NCBI GenBank assembly: GCA_937995655.1
Contig: CALKJI010000004.1
Coordinates: 186,001 to 250,000, forward strand
Source: an uncultured Pseudothermotoga sp.
GTDB lineage: Bacteria > Thermotogota > Thermotogae > Thermotogales > DSM-5069
DNA: 64,000 nt
Reading direction: 5' to 3'
The notes beneath the pieces were generated by a model. That model saw only the letters and a list, made by a program, of their open reading frames with translations, ran no database searches and was not told where the DNA came from. Made by a program: the position numbers and the translations under genes. Below are positions 61,242 through 64,000 of the stretch, in pieces (position 1 is the first letter of the stretch; every line of letters starts with the position of its first letter).

Positions 61242-62441
61242 TTATTCTACAACCTGTATAGAACTTTCAAAATATTTCGAATCAGAACCGCAAAGTACTT
61301 TAGTTGTGAGTTTATAGATCCCAGGTCTTGTCATCGCTGATGTATTCCATGGTAGGAACTTGAAAATCTCATATTGTGAATAAGGATCAAGCCATACTCT
61401 CACTGAGCGTTTCTGATAATTCAATGTGGATGGTGGCAGTGTTACATTGATCTCATCAAGCATCAAGAAGAGGTCCTTATTCGTTGTGTTCTGCAGGTAA
61501 ACAGAAAAGGCTACTTTTTCTCGCACATTGATCTGTTTTGGAACATCAGAGTAGACCTTTATTTTTTTTAGATCTTTTTCATAATCACGGACACATGATA
61601 CGGGCAAGGAAACAGAAGTAAGAGAATTATTCACAAGGCATTGAACTGTGAGTACATATCGTCCTTCTCTTTCAAAAGAAAATTCAAATTGTTCCAAAAC
61701 CCTTATATCTTTTCCTACACCAACCCCAGACCAGTCAGATTGGATTGAGAACTGCCTTTGCCAAAGGATTTGTTCCATCTCTCTCAGTGTTAGTATCACA
61801 TACTGGACCTGCAGATCTCTTACAGAAGCTGTGTTATTTACTATGTATACTGAACCTTTCATAGTTTCGCCAACCAGATAAAAATCGAGTAACCCATCGA
61901 CCAGTATCTGATATTTTTCAACAGATGTAAAAGATTTTTGGGCAAAGACTTCCTGATCATCCACCTTCACTTTCACCATTATTGTGTATTCACCAGACTG
62001 AAGTGAATTGATTTCAGTTTCTCTTTTAAGATCAAATAGCAAACGACTCGCAAAAGCGTCTAAGGTTGTTTTCACACTGTCTCTTTGGGAGAAACTATAG
62101 ACAGGACCTTCCCTGCCCACAATCTGTAAGTTGAAATCCGATACTAGAACTTCTCTTGATTTATTCTGGTTGTTGTACAGGCGTACTTTCACATCAAGAG
62201 GAATGCCAGAGGAATAAGGAGTTTCGACTTGGATGATGAGTTGATTAATCTCGGATTTCTGTGATGGGAACTGGCCATAGTACATTCGAAGACCAAAAAA
62301 GAATATCAAAACTATAACTATGTTTAGAACCAAAAAGTATATTCCTTGTCTTCGATATCTCCTTGTCTTTTCTTTCTCTCGCTGCAGGAATTGCTGTTCT
62401 TTTTTTTTCAATTCTTCTGGATCTTTTGAAAAATATCTCAT
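61242..62441 (-). CDS. membrane-anchored protein with extracytoplasmic beta-sandwich domains
   Basis: 399 aa. A charged cytoplasmic N-terminus (EELKKKEQQFLQREKEKTRR) precedes one helix (IYFLVLNIVIVLIFFFGL, about 34-51). The rest is beta-rich and outside the membrane, with probable immunoglobulin-like modules (about 65-165, 170-275, 285-399) such as QSGEYTIMVKVKVDDQEVFA and REGRYVLTVQCLVN. No family recognised. The ATG overlaps the stop of the GspE/PilB gene by 4 nt, so it may serve the same pilus or secretion machine, as a scaffold or pilus-base protein (inferred). Confidence 0.72.
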   Translation of the reverse strand: MRYFSKDPEELKKKEQQFLQREKEKTRRYRRQGIYFLVLNIVIVLIFFFGLRMYYGQFPSQKSEINQLIIQVETPYSSGIPLDVKVRLYNNQNKSREVLVSDFNLQIVGREGPVYSFSQRDSVKTTLDAFASRLLFDLKRETEINSLQSGEYTIMVKVKVDDQEVFAQKSFTSVEKYQILVDGLLDFYLVGETMKGSVYIVNNTASVRDLQVQYVILTLREMEQILWQRQFSIQSDWSGVGVGKDIRVLEQFEFSFEREGRYVLTVQCLVNNSLTSVSLPVSCVRDYEKDLKKIKVYSDVPKQINVREKVAFSVYLQNTTNKDLFLMLDEINVTLPPSTLNYQKRSVRVWLDPYSQYEIFKFLPWNTSAMTRPGIYKLTTKVLCGSDSKYFESSIQVVE

Positions 62442-64000
62442 ATACCTGCAGTCACCCTGAGTACCTCGTCAAATGAAGTGATTCCCTTGATCACCTTTTC
62501 AAAACCATCTATAAACATAGGTCTCATGCCCTTTTGTAAGGCCAGATCATAGATCTCTCTTTCACCGCCACCTGAAACTATCAAATCTTTTACATCCCTT
62601 GTTATAACAAGCACTTCTCCGATTGCAACACGGCCTTTATATCCACTACCTCCACATTCAGGGCAACCACTTCCAGCTGTATACTCGACAGGTTCAATCT
62701 CAGGGAAAGCAGATTTCCATAATTCCAGATACTCTTTTCTCAACTCCGCTTTTACTCTGCAGTTATCACAAAGCTTTCTGACGAGCCGTTGACTTATCAC
62801 ACCAATCAATGAAGTACTGATCATGTGTCTGTCTATTCCCATATTCACCATTCTGTCTATAGCAGCTGCAGCACTGTTGGTGTGGAGTGTGCTCAACACC
62901 AAATGACCAGTTAAAGATGCCTCGACGGCAAGGTTCGCCGTTTCTTTATCCCTCATTTCTCCGATCATTATTATGTCTGGGTCCTGTCTTAAAAATGATC
63001 GCAAGTACCGTGCAAAAGTAAGACCAATCTCTGGATTAACCTGGCACTGAGTGATTCCGTCGACGGTATATTCCACGGGATCTTCGGCTGTTATTATGTT
63101 GAGGGTTACGTCCTTGAGTTTGTTTATCATTGCAACGAGTGTAGTCGATTTTCCACTACCTGTTGGCCCTGTGATAAGAATTATTCCATTTGGCCTTCTC
63201 AGCAAATCTGAGATTCTTTTATAATTGAACTCGCTGAAGCCAAGTTCCTCTAACTGTTTGTAAGAACCGGAGACTTTGAGTATCCTCATTACTACTTTTT
63301 CACCGTGTACCGACGGCAAGGTAGAAACACGAAAATCGTATTGCTCACCTTGTATGTTCATATAGAACTTTCCATCCTGTGGCAATCTCTTTTCTGATAT
63401 ATCAAGTCCAGACATAATTTTTATCCTTGTCACAACGGCATTGTGTTGCACTTTGGAATAATCTGTGATTTTTCTGAGAAGTCCATCCACGCGGTAGCGT
63501 ACACGCACATAGTTTCTAAACGGTTCAATGTGGATATCGCTAGCTTCCATCTGAACGGCTTTCTGAATTATTGCGTTGACCATTCTCACAACGGGTGCTT
63601 CTACTTCAGCAAGGGTCTCTTCAACCTCTTCTTCGACAACAGGTTCGATCTGTTCGGTCGGCATCTCTTCTGCCAAAGCCATAGGGGCGCCTTGAATATG
63701 CTGGGCGTACATGAGTGAGAAAATCATGGGTGTTACAAGATAGATTACTGGGTCCTTACCGGTGAGAAATTTGATTTCGCTCGTTATGCGTGATAAATTA
63801 TAGACACTGTCTGTAATAGCAACTAACTTGTCATTCTGTTTATCTACTGGTATAACTCTTAGTTCTTCTATCATTGCTCTTGGGATACTTCTGAGTACTT
63901 CAACTGGCACTGTTTTTGGAGGATCTTTTAACACAGGGACATTGTATTGTTCACTTAGAGCATCCGTAATCTGTTCCCAACTAATCAAACCCATGTCAAC
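62438..64000 (-). CDS. GspE/PilB-type secretion or type IV pilus assembly ATPase (5' end outside window)
   Basis: At least 520 aa, open to the window edge. An N-terminal MshEN domain (GLISWEQITDALSEQYNVPV; RAMIEELRVIPV) is followed by an acidic linker (EPVVEEEVEETLAEVE) and the ATPase: ASDIHIEPF, Walker A GPTGSGKST, Asp box ITAEDPVEY, Walker B DPDIIMIGEMRD, His box LSTLHTNSA, and zinc site CDNC ... CPEC. It powers pilin polymerisation or type II secretion. The in-frame ATG at 63994 begins within the usual LGxxLVxxGLI motif, so the true start is upstream of the window. Overlaps the next gene by 4 nt. Confidence 0.93.
   Translation of the reverse strand, partial: VDMGLISWEQITDALSEQYNVPVLKDPPKTVPVEVLRSIPRAMIEELRVIPVDKQNDKLVAITDSVYNLSRITSEIKFLTGKDPVIYLVTPMIFSLMYAQHIQGAPMALAEEMPTEQIEPVVEEEVEETLAEVEAPVVRMVNAIIQKAVQMEASDIHIEPFRNYVRVRYRVDGLLRKITDYSKVQHNAVVTRIKIMSGLDISEKRLPQDGKFYMNIQGEQYDFRVSTLPSVHGEKVVMRILKVSGSYKQLEELGFSEFNYKRISDLLRRPNGIILITGPTGSGKSTTLVAMINKLKDVTLNIITAEDPVEYTVDGITQCQVNPEIGLTFARYLRSFLRQDPDIIMIGEMRDKETANLAVEASLTGHLVLSTLHTNSAAAAIDRMVNMGIDRHMISTSLIGVISQRLVRKLCDNCRVKAELRKEYLELWKSAFPEIEPVEYTAGSGCPECGGSGYKGRVAIGEVLVITRDVKDLIVSGGGEREIYDLALQKGMRPMFIDGFEKVIKGITSFDEVLRVTAGI

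Noticed and set aside
1-64000. CRISPR array, insertion sequence, rRNA or tRNA genes
   Set aside because: No regularly spaced repeat-spacer pattern, no transposase or terminal inverted repeats, and no rRNA or tRNA signature was seen on reading both strands.

Overview
The window looks like a chromosomal segment of a thermophilic member of the Thermotogales, most like Pseudothermotoga or Thermotoga. The basis is AT-rich DNA (roughly 40% GC by eye), tightly packed operons with 1-20 nt overlaps, frequent GTG and TTG starts behind strong GGAGG-type ribosome sites, and gene content typical of that order: a MurE with DDPR in place of DNPR, a secreted type I pullulanase, a fold-III amino acid racemase, RqcH, and a BMP-type ABC transporter. 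The genus is inferred, not proven.

Layout. 1-4.7 kb: murE-murF-mraY and a secreted beta-propeller gene, all overlapping. 5-6.2 kb (minus): acpP and a DUF72 gene. 6.2-8.7 kb: nfo-rqcH. 8.9-10.6 kb: a two-gene ABC-2 exporter. 10.7-15.4 kb: frr-uppS-cdsA-alaS. 15.6-17.1 kb (minus): a 7TM sensor diguanylate cyclase broken by a frameshift. 17.6-22.2 kb: a methyltransferase, an esterase, then threonine dehydratase-like / C_GCAxxG_C_C / GNAT genes and a HAD hydrolase. 22.2-24.8 kb (minus): pullulanase. 24.8-30.5 kb is the least dense part. It holds a GntP permease flanked on both sides by decayed beta-propeller repeat DNA, then an Orc1/Cdc6-like AAA+ ATPase gene flanked by about 42-bp direct repeats built from 9-bp iterons. 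30.5-31.1 kb: a pyruvate-kinase C-domain protein. 31.1-40.0 kb (minus): one ten-gene run, ftcD-hutI-rlmH-corC-cdd-era-racemase-uxaC-small gene-PlsY/kinase fusion. 40.1-41.5 kb: an orphan Phd/YefM antitoxin coupled to a sugar ABC ATPase. 41.6-45.2 kb: UbiA-type prenyltransferase, SMR-type transporter, DUF362 and a polytopic membrane protein. 45.2-48.1 kb: a cobalamin riboswitch and btuF-btuC-btuD-like genes. 48.1-49.5 kb (minus): a zinc-ribbon/MshEN-like protein and a SARP/BTAD regulator. 49.7-56.9 kb: a large membrane protein and a BMP-family nucleoside-type ABC transporter. 56.8-64 kb (minus): an FtsA-like ATPase, mutS2, a membrane-anchored protein and the GspE/PilB ATPase, which runs off the window edge.

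How the genes work together. Envelope synthesis recurs: lipid II precursor steps (MurE, MurF, MraY), the undecaprenyl carrier (UppS), phospholipid precursors (CdsA, the PlsY fusion, AcpP), a possible D-amino acid supply (racemase) and a possible lipid-linked glycosylation cluster. Translation and its repair is a second theme (Frr, AlaS, RqcH, Era, RlmH, MutS2). Catabolism and uptake cover alpha-glucans, uronates or gluconate, histidine, nucleosides and cobalamin.

The best candidates for something undescribed are the ATPase gene between iteron repeats (28.19-29.50 kb), the SARP-type direct repeats with 22-bp periodicity beside a SARP gene (48.5 kb), the PlsY-polyprenol-kinase-like fusion (31.1-32.2 kb) and the UbiA/SMR/DUF362/membrane-protein cluster (41.6-45.2 kb). 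No tRNA, rRNA, CRISPR array or insertion sequence was recognised.
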